DNA of 64,000 nt from Helicobacter sp. 11S02596-1 (GTDB lineage: Bacteria > Campylobacterota > Campylobacteria > Campylobacterales > Helicobacteraceae), in NCBI RefSeq assembly GCF_002272825.1, contig NZ_MLAM01000008.1, forward strand, positions 1 through 64,000. The letters run 5' to 3'. Made by a program: the position numbers and the translations under genes. The notes beneath the pieces were generated by a model. The model was not told where the DNA came from and made no database searches. It worked only from the letters and a program-made list of their open reading frames with translations. Shown here one piece after another: positions 1 to 8,456 of the stretch (position 1 is the stretch's first letter; every line of letters starts with the position of its first letter).

Positions 1-1300
1 CTGCGTAGTGGTCTTCAGGTTTGTTTTTAAACAAACCGAGTGGAAAAGATAAAGGCTTTCGCCTGATGTATTTTGTAATATGCAAGGTTTGATGTTTGGG
101 CTTCGCCCTTTGAAGGGAAGGGGGGCTAGCCGTCTGCTATGCCCTTGCGGGCATATACGCATCGGCGTGTGAGGCTAGTGAAGCCAAGCAGTTGGCTTTT
201 TTAAAGGTTTGGGCGTATGGTTATGCTCCTTAAAAGTCGCATAGGACCATCGCCGTGCGAGCCTAAAAAAGATAAGCAGTTATCTTTTTTAGGCTCTCCT
301 CCTTGCGAAGACCGCCCTTTATGGGTGGGCGGGTCAAAATTCCCCTCAAACTCCCCAACCCCCTGACCCGCCCCCCTAGCAGATAAGGTGAAAAAGCGTA
401 GTGAGCTTTGGTTTGTTGGTGGATAGGATTTAAAAACCTTAGAAAACGGGTTGATAAGGCAAGCGTTAGCTTGACTATAACCCCATCACTTTAGGAACGC
501 AGGGCAGTTTTACTGCCCGAAGTGGTCTTCAGATTCAGTTTTTAAACTGAATCGAGTAAAGCATAATGAAAACCGAGTAAAAAATAATGAGAATATTCTT
601 TTTTTCAACAAAAGGGGTTTAACCCTCCCCTAACCTGCCGTCTGCTATGCCCTTGCGGGCATATACGCATCGGCGTGTGAGGCTACCAGAGCCAAGCAGT
701 TGGCTCTGGCTTTACACCTCTCCCCCAATTAGCCCCAAAAAGAAGCCCTGCTTTTTGGCAGGACATTTAATCGATGGGAGGGGAAGTCGCTTGCTTGTGT
801 CTCCTTGCGAAAATTCGGCGGTTACACTACTGCAACCTTGTTTCCGATTTTTCACAGCACACAAGCAACGATAAAGGCAAGCAGTTCGAGACTTGAAGCC
901 TTAGATGGCTTTTAAATCCTATCCACCAACAAACCAAAGCCCACTACGCTTTTTAATCCTGCATTGCATTGGGGGCGTGACGGGGGTTTTCACCCGCCCA
1001 CCCATTGTTTAAGGGGCTTAGGGGGGCGGTCTTCGCAATTCTAAGCCCCCCTAGTCCCTTTCTAGCTAGTATGAGAAAAAATAACTAGTCGCACAGCTAT
1101 GGAAAAGAATCATTATTTTGGATTTGATTTAGTTTGAAAAACTGAATCGAGTTCGCATAATGAAAACCTTAGAAATATATCTCCAATACCCAAAGCAACG
1201 CTTTGGGTATGAGATGGTTACTTTAGGAGCGAACACCGATTTAATCGGTGGGAGCGGTCTTCAGGTTGGCTTTGCCAACCGAGTAAAAAATAAATGGAAG
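1..1300. repeat. Mosaic intergenic repeat cluster R1
   Basis: About 1.3 kb with no credible gene. It is built of modules that recur in R2-R6. Hairpins next to GGTCTTCAG occur at 18-37, 532-553 and 1264-1280, with arms GGTTTGTTT, GATTCAG and GGTTGGC. Hairpins next to TTTAGGA occur at 502-518 (GGGCAG arms) and 1234-1250 (CACCGAT arms). AAGCAGTT-loop palindromes lie near 175-210, 260-290 and 685-712. The module CTTTCTAGCTAGTATGAG lies near 1058. Short frames inside it run through these hairpins and look non-coding. I see no transposase or phage gene. Confidence 0.8.
406..939. repeat. 30-nt perfect inverted repeat inside R1
   Basis: Positions 406-435 (CTTTGGTTTGTTGG... ) are the exact reverse complement of positions 910-939. 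Two oppositely oriented copies of the same module, which also appears near 23485 and 61800, therefore face each other about 470 bp apart. The segment between them could invert or extrude as a cruciform; neither is shown by the sequence. Confidence 0.75.
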
Positions 1301-1303
1301 CAA

Positions 1304-1534
1304 TTATTCCAAAAATTTTTTTGCCATTTTGATCTGAAGCATTTGTTTTTTGACTTTTTCCTGATCGTTTTCTAGCATTTCGATCGTCTGGGCAATGAGT
1401 TCTTGAGCGATGAGCAAGGAATCCATATCCTTGAAAGAATCTTTTGGAAGATGAGTAACGAGTTCGTAAGCCTTTTGGGTATCACCCTCTAAAATAGCGA
1501 TTTTTAATCGGTCTATCCAGTCCATTCTTGCCAT
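1304..1534 (-). CDS. FliT-like small flagellar protein
   Basis: A 76-residue, mostly helical, charged protein (MARMDWIDRLKIAIL...) with a lysine-rich C-terminal end and no signal peptide or membrane segment. It follows fliS by 27 nt on the same strand, the place where Helicobacter and other flagellates carry a FliT-type or equally small export-associated protein; the H. pylori equivalent by position is HP0754. An ATG three codons downstream (M4) is an alternative start. The role as a flagellar chaperone or regulator is inferred from position and size only, because FliT sequences are poorly conserved. Confidence 0.7.
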   Translation of the reverse strand: MARMDWIDRLKIAILEGDTQKAYELVTHLPKDSFKDMDSLLIAQELIAQTIEMLENDQEKVKKQMLQIKMAKKFLE

Positions 1535-1561
1535 TCCATTTTTGCCAATCTGCTCAGATGT

Positions 1562-1945
1562 TTATTTTGCCAATTCATCCTGGTGGATTTCTCTCCACGC
1601 TTCAAGCAAGCCTTTTGCCACATTGATAACCGTATCGATTTTTTCGCAATTATTTTCAACATTTGCTTGGGTAAGTAATTTGATTTGATGGGTATAAAGC
1701 CCGGTCAGATAAACCGCAACTTCACCACCTTTTTCATAATCAAGAATATTAAGCAACTCGGTAAAAATATCCGTTACTCGGTTGATATAGTAGATCTTTT
1801 TTTCAATATCTTGGGCTTGGGTATGCCTGCGTGCATAGGAGGCAAACCGCAAAATACCCTCATAAAGCATTTCAATGAGCTTTGCAGGCGATTCTACAGA
1901 AACTGAATTCTGCTGGTATAAATGGTAGGCATTGGCACTTCGCAT
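1562..1945 (-). CDS. fliS: Flagellar export chaperone FliS
   Basis: A 127-residue protein of the usual FliS size. The N-terminal NAYHLYQQNSV and SPAKLIEMLYEGILRFA segments are typical of the family, and the remainder is a helical bundle. FliS binds the C-terminal disordered end of flagellin in the cytoplasm and holds it unfolded for the flagellar type III export gate. The gene lies 18 nt downstream of fliD and is presumably transcribed with flaG and fliD. The function is well established for the family. Confidence 0.95.
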   Translation of the reverse strand: MRSANAYHLYQQNSVSVESPAKLIEMLYEGILRFASYARRHTQAQDIEKKIYYINRVTDIFTELLNILDYEKGGEVAVYLTGLYTHQIKLLTQANVENNCEKIDTVINVAKGLLEAWREIHQDELAK

Positions 1946-1963
1946 TATCTTTCCTTATTTTCC

Positions 1964-4003
1964 TTACTTTTTCTTGTTCATAGATTGATCGATCATCATT
2001 TGAACGGCATTGAAAGAATTGTTTGCCTTCGCAATCTGCCCATCATAGGCAGCAAATCTATTTGCCATAATGTCGTATCTGGTTTTGAGGAGATCCATCG
2101 CACTTTCTTTATCTTTTTTGAGATTTTTGGCATCTTTATCCAATGAATCCCCATAAATCTTGAGCTTTGCATTACTACCATCGACCAAACCAGATAAAAC
2201 TTGATTCATTTTTGTAAAAATACCATCTTGATGGACTTCTTTTCCCTCAAAATTCTTTTTATCTGCCCCATAAAAAAAATCCTGCGTTTTTTTAGGGTCT
2301 GCATTTAGCGCACTGCTAAGCTTGGCTTCATCCAAGCTCATCTTGCTTTTGTCATCGATACTCAAACCATATTGCATCAAACTCTGCATATCGCCTTGCG
2401 AAAACACCGTATAAGAAAAAACATTATTGATAGTAGAACGAATCGTGCGGATATCGCTCACGCCATTAAAAATACCTGCGACCTTTGTATCAGGATCATA
2501 ACGGGTAACTTCATCGAGCTTTGGAATCAACTCATTATAAGCTTTGACAAATTCTTTGATATTATCCATAATCACTTGATTATCCCTGCCAATACTAATA
2601 ATAGCGGGCTTTCCGGGTTCTGTGGTCTCTTGCAATGTCAAAGAAACCCCGCTAATGACGTCATTGATTTCATTGCTAGGGCGTGAGATGGTAACCCCGT
2701 TATAGACAAATCTTGCATCTGAGGCGGTTTGAAGATTTTTGAATTTAAAGATCTCGCTTTGCACTTTTGAATAATCCTGTATCACGCCCTCTTTTAGCCC
2801 TAATTCCTTGATGGCTTGTTTGCCGGCATTGTCGTTGGCAGTGATTTTGATCTCCCCAACTTCTGAATTCAAAATCAGCTTGCCATTCCCATCAGTCTTG
2901 GCGTGCATCCCTGCAATATTTTCAATAGCTTGGGCGATAATTTTTGCATTTTCTTCGCTAGTATTATTTGCTTTAGTCATTTTGGCAAGATCCAAAGGCA
3001 CACTCCCAACACTAAACACGCCATCTAAATGACCGGGCTTCACAGCAATATTGGACTCAAATAAATCTTCTTTTGGTGAATGGCTTTGCTCAAAACCGAG
3101 TTGGGAAAGCTTTTTGCCACCCAGCTCGATTTCATAGCCTCTCCGATCGTTGACAACCAAAGACTTTCCATCATCAGAAAGCCCGATATTAATATCCCCA
3201 TCAAGCAAATCTTTGGTATCAGGATTTGCCTTGATAGCCTCTTTGATGGCCTCTTCTAAAGCCTGTGCCTTGTCTTGTGCGGACATTTTTTCTTTGCTAC
3301 CAAAAAGAACATCAATGTTTTGAGTGTTGCCGTTTTTGTCCCTAATAGTCAGGGTAAAATCCCCTTGTTGCAAGTCGATAGGGGTTTCAGGGATAGGATT
3401 GGAAGTAAGCGTTGAACCAAAATAAATCCTACTAGCTTCGCCGGTATTTTTGGAATTTATCATCAATTGATAGGGCTTTGCCCCACCCGTTTTCATCACA
3501 ATGCCCGAAACCTCGCCTTTAGTCGTATCTGTAATCGCTTGGGCAACATCGCCCAGGCTCATCCCAGCTTTGATGTCAATCGTATAATTTTTCCCATTGG
3601 TAAAAAACTTTAGCTTAATATCGTGCTCGCTAAAGACATCATCTCGGGATGAAAATTTTGTCCCCACCTCATTAATATCGCCTTGTGCCAAACTTTCCAC
3701 ATCGATTTTGATATCTTGTATCGGCACACCCGCACCAACACTTGCCTTGATGGCATTCCCGCTCACATTGCTTGTCCTAGCTATATAGGAAGAATAATCC
3801 GAAAGAGTTTTGACTGGGGATTTTAAAGCACTGATGAGAGTTTGAACCTCAATAAGCTCTTTTTGTTTCTCAACATTCAATTCCATTTTTTTGTCAATGG
3901 GCTTGATCATTGCCTTTTCATCGGCATTCTTGAGCTTATCAATGACGTCATAATTTAGAACGTTGCTCCCAATACCAAGGGAGCTTAATTTGCCCATTGC
4001 CAC
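1964..4003 (-). CDS. fliD: Flagellar filament cap protein FliD
   Basis: A 679-residue protein, close to the length of H. pylori FliD. The N-terminus (SSLGIGSNVLNYDVIDKLK) carries the conserved FliD_N helix, and the C-terminus (from about residue 610) is a coiled coil ending in SMNKKK. FliD forms the distal cap that folds flagellin subunits at the filament tip. It is exported by the flagellar type III system and accordingly has no Sec signal. It sits between flaG (22 nt upstream) and fliS (18 nt downstream), which fits one late flagellar transcription unit. Confidence 0.97.
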   Translation of the reverse strand: MAMGKLSSLGIGSNVLNYDVIDKLKNADEKAMIKPIDKKMELNVEKQKELIEVQTLISALKSPVKTLSDYSSYIARTSNVSGNAIKASVGAGVPIQDIKIDVESLAQGDINEVGTKFSSRDDVFSEHDIKLKFFTNGKNYTIDIKAGMSLGDVAQAITDTTKGEVSGIVMKTGGAKPYQLMINSKNTGEASRIYFGSTLTSNPIPETPIDLQQGDFTLTIRDKNGNTQNIDVLFGSKEKMSAQDKAQALEEAIKEAIKANPDTKDLLDGDINIGLSDDGKSLVVNDRRGYEIELGGKKLSQLGFEQSHSPKEDLFESNIAVKPGHLDGVFSVGSVPLDLAKMTKANNTSEENAKIIAQAIENIAGMHAKTDGNGKLILNSEVGEIKITANDNAGKQAIKELGLKEGVIQDYSKVQSEIFKFKNLQTASDARFVYNGVTISRPSNEINDVISGVSLTLQETTEPGKPAIISIGRDNQVIMDNIKEFVKAYNELIPKLDEVTRYDPDTKVAGIFNGVSDIRTIRSTINNVFSYTVFSQGDMQSLMQYGLSIDDKSKMSLDEAKLSSALNADPKKTQDFFYGADKKNFEGKEVHQDGIFTKMNQVLSGLVDGSNAKLKIYGDSLDKDAKNLKKDKESAMDLLKTRYDIMANRFAAYDGQIAKANNSFNAVQMMIDQSMNKKK

Positions 4004-4025
4004 CAGCTACTCCTTAAGAAACGTA

Positions 4026-4430
4026 TCAGCCTTTTTTATCAAAAATCAACCCAACGATATCGTGCATTTTTTTCATCAACTCAATCGCTTCTTTTGAAGG
4101 AATCTCACGGATTACTTTATCGCCATTGACTTCTTTGACCGTAACAACCAAGCCTTGAATATCGTCGTTGTAGTTAAAATTAATATCGGTGTTGATCCGT
4201 TTCATTTCTTTATTCAACTCACCACTAAGCAATATTAGTTCCTGTTTGAGTTCATCTTTTTGCCTATCATTGTGATACGCCTCAATATCTTGATTTTGTC
4301 TCTGCGTAGAAACTCGGGGTTCATCGAATGTTTTTTCAGCTGTTTTTGATGGTCTCCCAGCGTTACTGACAAGACTGACAAGTTTATTTTGCAATGATGA
4401 AAATGAACTTCCTTGTATATTGTCCATCAT
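4026..4430 (-). CDS. flaG: FlaG family flagellar protein
   Basis: A 134-residue protein. The C-terminal half matches the FlaG domain pattern: LVVTVKEVNGDKVIREIPSK followed by a helical segment ending in LIFDKKG. The N-terminal half is polar and variable. FlaG homologues influence filament length and fliD function in Campylobacterota. The start is one of two adjacent ATGs behind AAGGAG. The gene is first in the flaG-fliD-fliS unit and has a candidate sigma-28 promoter immediately upstream. Confidence 0.93.
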   Translation of the reverse strand: MMDNIQGSSFSSLQNKLVSLVSNAGRPSKTAEKTFDEPRVSTQRQNQDIEAYHNDRQKDELKQELILLSGELNKEMKRINTDINFNYNDDIQGLVVTVKEVNGDKVIREIPSKEAIELMKKMHDIVGLIFDKKG

Positions 4431-4476
4431 TATTCTCTCCTTGATCTCTTATTTACTCAATTAATATACCTATTTA

Positions 4477-4503
4477 ATATCGACAATTGAAAAAAAATTT
4501 TTA
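4477..4503 (-). promoter_or_regulatory. Candidate sigma-28 (FliA) promoter of flaG-fliD-fliS
   Basis: On the minus strand, TAAA at 4503-4500 is followed by exactly 15 nt and then GTCGATAT at 4484-4477, against the FliA consensus TAAA-N15-GCCGATAA (six of eight bases in the -10). The spacer includes a run of eight T. The fit with a flagellar late-gene operon supports the call; transcription start data are absent. Confidence 0.55.
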
Positions 4504-5775
4504 TTTACTTTGAGAAATGATTTCAAGTGGATCGATATGTTTATCTTTTTGCGTTACTTCAAAGCCCAATCTTTGATCTACCCTGCCAATAACATAGCCT
4601 TTTTGAATCCGCAAACCCGGCTTGATTGTTGGGGCAATCTTATCAAGCTGGGAATAAATCGTGTGCATTTCATTGCTATGCTCAATAATAATGACTTTTT
4701 TTAATATCGGCACTTCTTTGGCATAAACAACCCGCCCATCAAAAATATTTCGCACCACCGCATTAGGCACTTTAGAAACCAACGTTACCGATTCGTTGAA
4801 GACTTTGAGTTTATAAACAGGGTCAAAATAAGGGCCAAACTTTTGTTCGACTCGGTAGCTAGCAAGCGGGGAGATTGTCTTTGGTCCTGTGTATTTGGTG
4901 GTTGAAATACTCCGATAAGAGCTAGCCACCTGCCTCACATCCAAAGGCGCTTGCAACTCGTTTGTGGCTACAGACTGCGGTTTGGGGGCAAGCTTTTGCT
5001 TGGCTTGTTCTTCTTTGAGTTTTTTTGTCAATAGCTCTTTTTCTTTGGTTTGCTTCAAAATATTGAGATTGCCAAGGATTTTATCAAGACTTTTTCTCTC
5101 GCTATCAATATCTTTGAGTTTTTTGTTATAAGCCTGCAGTTCTGATTGCAGATTCCCGACCAATTTTTTTTGTTCTGTAATCATACTTTGGAGTTTTTGC
5201 TTCTTATCTTTTTGGACATTGATAACACTACTGATTTGATTGATATTATTGCTTAGCTGGGATATTTGGGCATTGATGGTATTTTGCTCTTTACTCAATG
5301 CTTCAATTCTGTTTTTAGAATCTTTATTGAGGCTTTTGAAAATCTCTTGCAAAATAATATCATCGGGTGAAATAGGGCTTTTGTGATTTAAAACCATAAT
5401 AAACGCCATATCTTTAATCAAAATATTGGCAATATTATCTTGAATATCAAGCTTTTTTTTCTCAAGCTTGTTTAATGAATTTTTATATTCCTTGAGGGCT
5501 TTTTCTTGTTCAAAATTTTGCGACTGGTTTTTGTTGATGTTGTTTTGAATCTGTTCGATCTGTTTATCAAGCTCTTTGATCTGTTCGTGTTTTTGGTTGA
5601 TTTTAACCCCGAGCGTGCTTAATAAATTGCTAATTTCGTTTTTTTCTTTTTCTTTTTTTTGGAGTTTGGATTTGTTTGTGTTGATATTTTTATCAATATC
5701 TTCTATCGCATTACCAGACAGCAAAACAACTCCCAAAAAAACCAAAAAAATCTTATGCAAACTCGCCTTTCTCAC
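4501..5775 (-). CDS. EnvC-like coiled-coil protein with degenerate LytM domain
   Basis: The chosen GTG start (MRKASLHKIFLVFLG...) sits 8 nt after GAGGAG and 2 nt after the ftsX stop, giving 424 residues. A signal-anchor helix (about residues 7-22) is followed by a long coiled coil (about 25-265), a Pro/Ala-rich linker and a C-terminal peptidase-M23-like domain. The usual HxxxD and HxH zinc ligands are not recognisable, so it is probably an amidase activator and not an active endopeptidase, as for EnvC. Its position directly after ftsE-ftsX supports a role in septal peptidoglycan splitting. It corresponds by position to H. pylori HP0750. Confidence 0.82.
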   Translation of the reverse strand: MRKASLHKIFLVFLGVVLLSGNAIEDIDKNINTNKSKLQKKEKEKNEISNLLSTLGVKINQKHEQIKELDKQIEQIQNNINKNQSQNFEQEKALKEYKNSLNKLEKKKLDIQDNIANILIKDMAFIMVLNHKSPISPDDIILQEIFKSLNKDSKNRIEALSKEQNTINAQISQLSNNINQISSVINVQKDKKQKLQSMITEQKKLVGNLQSELQAYNKKLKDIDSERKSLDKILGNLNILKQTKEKELLTKKLKEEQAKQKLAPKPQSVATNELQAPLDVRQVASSYRSISTTKYTGPKTISPLASYRVEQKFGPYFDPVYKLKVFNESVTLVSKVPNAVVRNIFDGRVVYAKEVPILKKVIIIEHSNEMHTIYSQLDKIAPTIKPGLRIQKGYVIGRVDQRLGFEVTQKDKHIDPLEIISQSK

Positions 5776-5777
5776 CC

Positions 5778-6587
5778 TTATGATCTCCTCTGGCAAGCGA
5801 TAACCACCAGCACCGAAAATACTGAAATCACAATCGAAAATGCAAGCAACATCAAGAAATCTGAACCAAATTTAAAAATACTTTCTTGGATCTCAAGGGC
5901 GTCAATCATCTCTTTGACATCTTCTCGCAACGATAGATAAAACATCCCCGCGACAATACCAATACTTGTGATGATCGAATCTATGATGGCAAGTTTGAAT
6001 AAAACACCATTTTTGATCCAGCCCGGCGCTCCCAAAAAACTCATAATCTCCATCCGCTTGCTATGTTCAAACCGCCAAATCTGGATCTGTCTGATCATTA
6101 GCAATATCGAAAGCACTCCAATCAAAGAAGCAAAAATCCACACATTGATTTTTATCAAAAATAATAGGCGATAAACCTGATTATGTGTCTTGCTAAACGA
6201 CTCGACTTTCTGGATTCCAGGGACTTTCAAAAGCATTTGCGTGATAGCTTCTAGGCGTTTTTGATCAGGAAAACTAGAAAGTTTGAGTGAATAAAAAAAC
6301 GGCAAATCTTTTTTGACATTATTAAGATTGGCTTCGGTCATATTTTGTTTCAAGCGTTCGAGCAAAAAATCGGGGTTGATAGGGATAAGATTATTGGCTT
6401 CTTTGATATTTTTGGTGATAAAATCAAGGTTTAATTTTTGCTGGCTAGCTAATAAAATCGAATAACTTTGAGAAAGTTTGTCTTCCTTGATGGATATGGC
6501 ACGATTGACCAAAACAATACTCTCAAGGCTAAAAAGCAACGCCAACAAAGGAATAATCAATGAAAAATGCCTTTTAAGAGTATTCAT
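5778..6587 (-). CDS. ftsX: Cell division ABC transporter permease FtsX
   Basis: About 269 residues from the ATG 6 nt behind GGAG ([15 protein letters not shown]); a longer form would begin at 6599 without a good SD. One N-terminal membrane helix, a periplasmic domain of about 110 residues, then three more helices near 145-165, 190-215 and 240-265 give the FtsX topology. The motif MEIMSFLGAPGWIKN lies in the cytoplasmic coupling region. With FtsE it transmits ATP-driven changes to the periplasmic activator encoded next. It overlaps the ftsE stop by 14 nt. Confidence 0.93.
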   Translation of the reverse strand: MNTLKRHFSLIIPLLALLFSLESIVLVNRAISIKEDKLSQSYSILLASQQKLNLDFITKNIKEANNLIPINPDFLLERLKQNMTEANLNNVKKDLPFFYSLKLSSFPDQKRLEAITQMLLKVPGIQKVESFSKTHNQVYRLLFLIKINVWIFASLIGVLSILLMIRQIQIWRFEHSKRMEIMSFLGAPGWIKNGVLFKLAIIDSIITSIGIVAGMFYLSLREDVKEMIDALEIQESIFKFGSDFLMLLAFSIVISVFSVLVVIACQRRS

Positions 6588-7245
6588 ACACTTCTCCATC
6601 TTTGATGTTTAATTTTCGATAAGGGATATTGAGGCGGTCAGGGATTCTGTGCGTTACGACAACAACGGTGACATCAAGTTGCTCATTGGCACTTTTTAGC
6701 AAACTCCAAATCATATCGCTCGAGTAATCATCGAGATTGCCCGTAGGTTCATCAGCAAGTATCAACAAAGGTCGGTGGGCAATCGCTCGTGCCATCGCCA
6801 CTCGTTGCTGTTCGCCACCGCTAAGCTCGAGGGGATAGCGATTGGATTTATAAAGCAAATCAACGTGGGAGAGGAGTTTTTCAACTTGAGAATTGCAAAC
6901 CTCTTTTTTATAGCCATTGATAATCATTGGTAAGCAAATGTTTTTTTCCACGCTCCATTCTTCGATGAGTTTATAATCTTGAAAAACAATCCCAATATTT
7001 CGCCGAAGCTCGTTGATAAGCCTTTTGCCCGCTCGTTCGATATTGATATTGCATACCTCAAGATTCCCCCCAAAGATCGAAAGATTGCCATAAAGCGAGC
7101 GCAATAAGGTGCTTTTCCCGCTCCCACTCGCCCCAGAGATAAACACAAAATCCTTGCGTTCGATAGTAAAATTTGCATTTTTTATGACCAATTCACCTTT
7201 TTTGTAGCCCAAACATAAATCTTTTGCGCGAATAATATTACTCAT
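6574..7245 (-). CDS. ftsE: Cell division ATP-binding protein FtsE
   Basis: A 223-residue ABC ATPase with Walker [10 protein letters not shown] (about residue 37), Q-loop FQDYKL, signature LSGGEQQR and Walker [14 protein letters not shown], followed by the switch histidine in VVVVTHR. Single-domain size and adjacency to ftsX identify FtsE. It acts at the cytoplasmic face of the septum. The gene overlaps trmB (start/stop ATGA-type junction around 7242-7245), so translation of trmB, ftsE and ftsX is probably coupled. Confidence 0.96.
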   Translation of the reverse strand: MSNIIRAKDLCLGYKKGELVIKNANFTIERKDFVFISGASGSGKSTLLRSLYGNLSIFGGNLEVCNINIERAGKRLINELRRNIGIVFQDYKLIEEWSVEKNICLPMIINGYKKEVCNSQVEKLLSHVDLLYKSNRYPLELSGGEQQRVAMARAIAHRPLLILADEPTGNLDDYSSDMIWSLLKSANEQLDVTVVVVTHRIPDRLNIPYRKLNIKDGEVYEYS

Positions 7246-8453
7246 CTTTCCTCCGCTAATAAGGTCAATAATTCTTGATGTGCCTTGATATTTGCTGGTG
7301 TCGCCAAAGGAATATCGCCAACATAACTAGCCGTTTGATTTTCCTTATCAAATACAATCATTTTATTGATCGCCCAATTAAAATCGCCAAAACTTACTGA
7401 AAAAATCACCAAAGCATCGCACACAAATACATCACAAATATGTAAAAAATAATCCTCTCTTACGATCTTTGGGATGTTTTTGAACGCCTCGGGATGCTTG
7501 AATATGACAAAATCTATCTTGAAATCATACTCTATTTTTTTGGCTTCATCTTCATTTAAAGAAAAAATTCTCAAATCAAAAATATCTTTATGCTGGCGTT
7601 GCCACCTGGCTTCATATTTGCTCACAACCTCACCAGAGAGGTTTTTGGCAATTTCTAACTTGGCATTTTTCATCTCCATTACGATATGGAAGCTATCTTT
7701 GAAATACACCGCGTCATCTGTGCGCAATTCAATGGCTTTATTTTGCTTGAGCACCCGCAACGCTTCAGACAACAACCTCGCGCTAATCACCCGACGATGG
7801 GGCTTTTTGTTCCACGGAACTGGGAAATGCACATAAATTGCTTCGCATTGATTAGAGGGGAGAATCTCAAGCAATACCCGTGCATCCACGCATGCAATCA
7901 CGATGTTTTCAATCCCGAGCAATTCAATCTGTCTTAAGACCTGCTCGATCGATGGGGTGTGGATTTCTACCCCGATGAATGTTTTGTCGGGATTTTTCTG
8001 CGCCATCCTTAGCAAATGCCTGCCTGATCCAAAGCCGATTTCAATACAAAAACCCTCCAGTTTGCGTGCGGGAATTTCAGAGGGTTTTAGCAAAAATCTA
8101 CTCCGAACTACTTGACGCATTGAGTCATTATTGAGATTATGAGAAAGCAGGTGGGTTTTTTTAGCCAACACCCGCAAAGCCCCTTTGAGAATGCCGATGG
8201 GATGGGGTTTGGTATTTTTCTCCCCCTTAAATAAAATCTCGTTTTCACGCTGGATTTTTCTGATAAAAAATAACATATCCCCATAACGCACCCCAATCAA
8301 GCTTTCTTTGGGATTTTTGAGGCTTTTTGCTTCAAACAAAAAGTCATACCCATCTGCCTCAAATGGGAAAGCCTGCCAAGAAAGATTTGGATCGAAAAGA
8401 TTTTGATCAGGAGGGTTTTGATCAGAAAAGTTTTGGGCGAAAAAATGGGGCAT
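7242..8453 (-). CDS. trmB: tRNA (guanine-N7)-methyltransferase TrmB
   Basis: A 403-residue protein, much longer than the roughly 240-residue E. coli enzyme; the long form is typical of Helicobacter. The central methyltransferase has the SAM site IGFGSGRHLLRMA (about 135-147), GVEIHTPS, and the TrmB-type HFPVPWNKKPHRRV motif. Extra N-terminal (about 120 residues) and C-terminal (about 100 residues) regions have no function I recognise. The N-terminus has short repeats of DQN/DPN. It should form m7G46 in tRNA from SAM. It lies 3 nt after the FN3 lipoprotein gene. Confidence 0.93.
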   Translation of the reverse strand: MPHFFAQNFSDQNPPDQNLFDPNLSWQAFPFEADGYDFLFEAKSLKNPKESLIGVRYGDMLFFIRKIQRENEILFKGEKNTKPHPIGILKGALRVLAKKTHLLSHNLNNDSMRQVVRSRFLLKPSEIPARKLEGFCIEIGFGSGRHLLRMAQKNPDKTFIGVEIHTPSIEQVLRQIELLGIENIVIACVDARVLLEILPSNQCEAIYVHFPVPWNKKPHRRVISARLLSEALRVLKQNKAIELRTDDAVYFKDSFHIVMEMKNAKLEIAKNLSGEVVSKYEARWQRQHKDIFDLRIFSLNEDEAKKIEYDFKIDFVIFKHPEAFKNIPKIVREDYFLHICDVFVCDALVIFSVSFGDFNWAINKMIVFDKENQTASYVGDIPLATPANIKAHQELLTLLAEER

Positions 8454-8456
8454 TAG

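Noticed and set aside
647-1375. Open frames of 71-75 codons in R1
   Set aside because: They pass through palindromic repeat modules. The second also runs antisense into the FliT-like gene.
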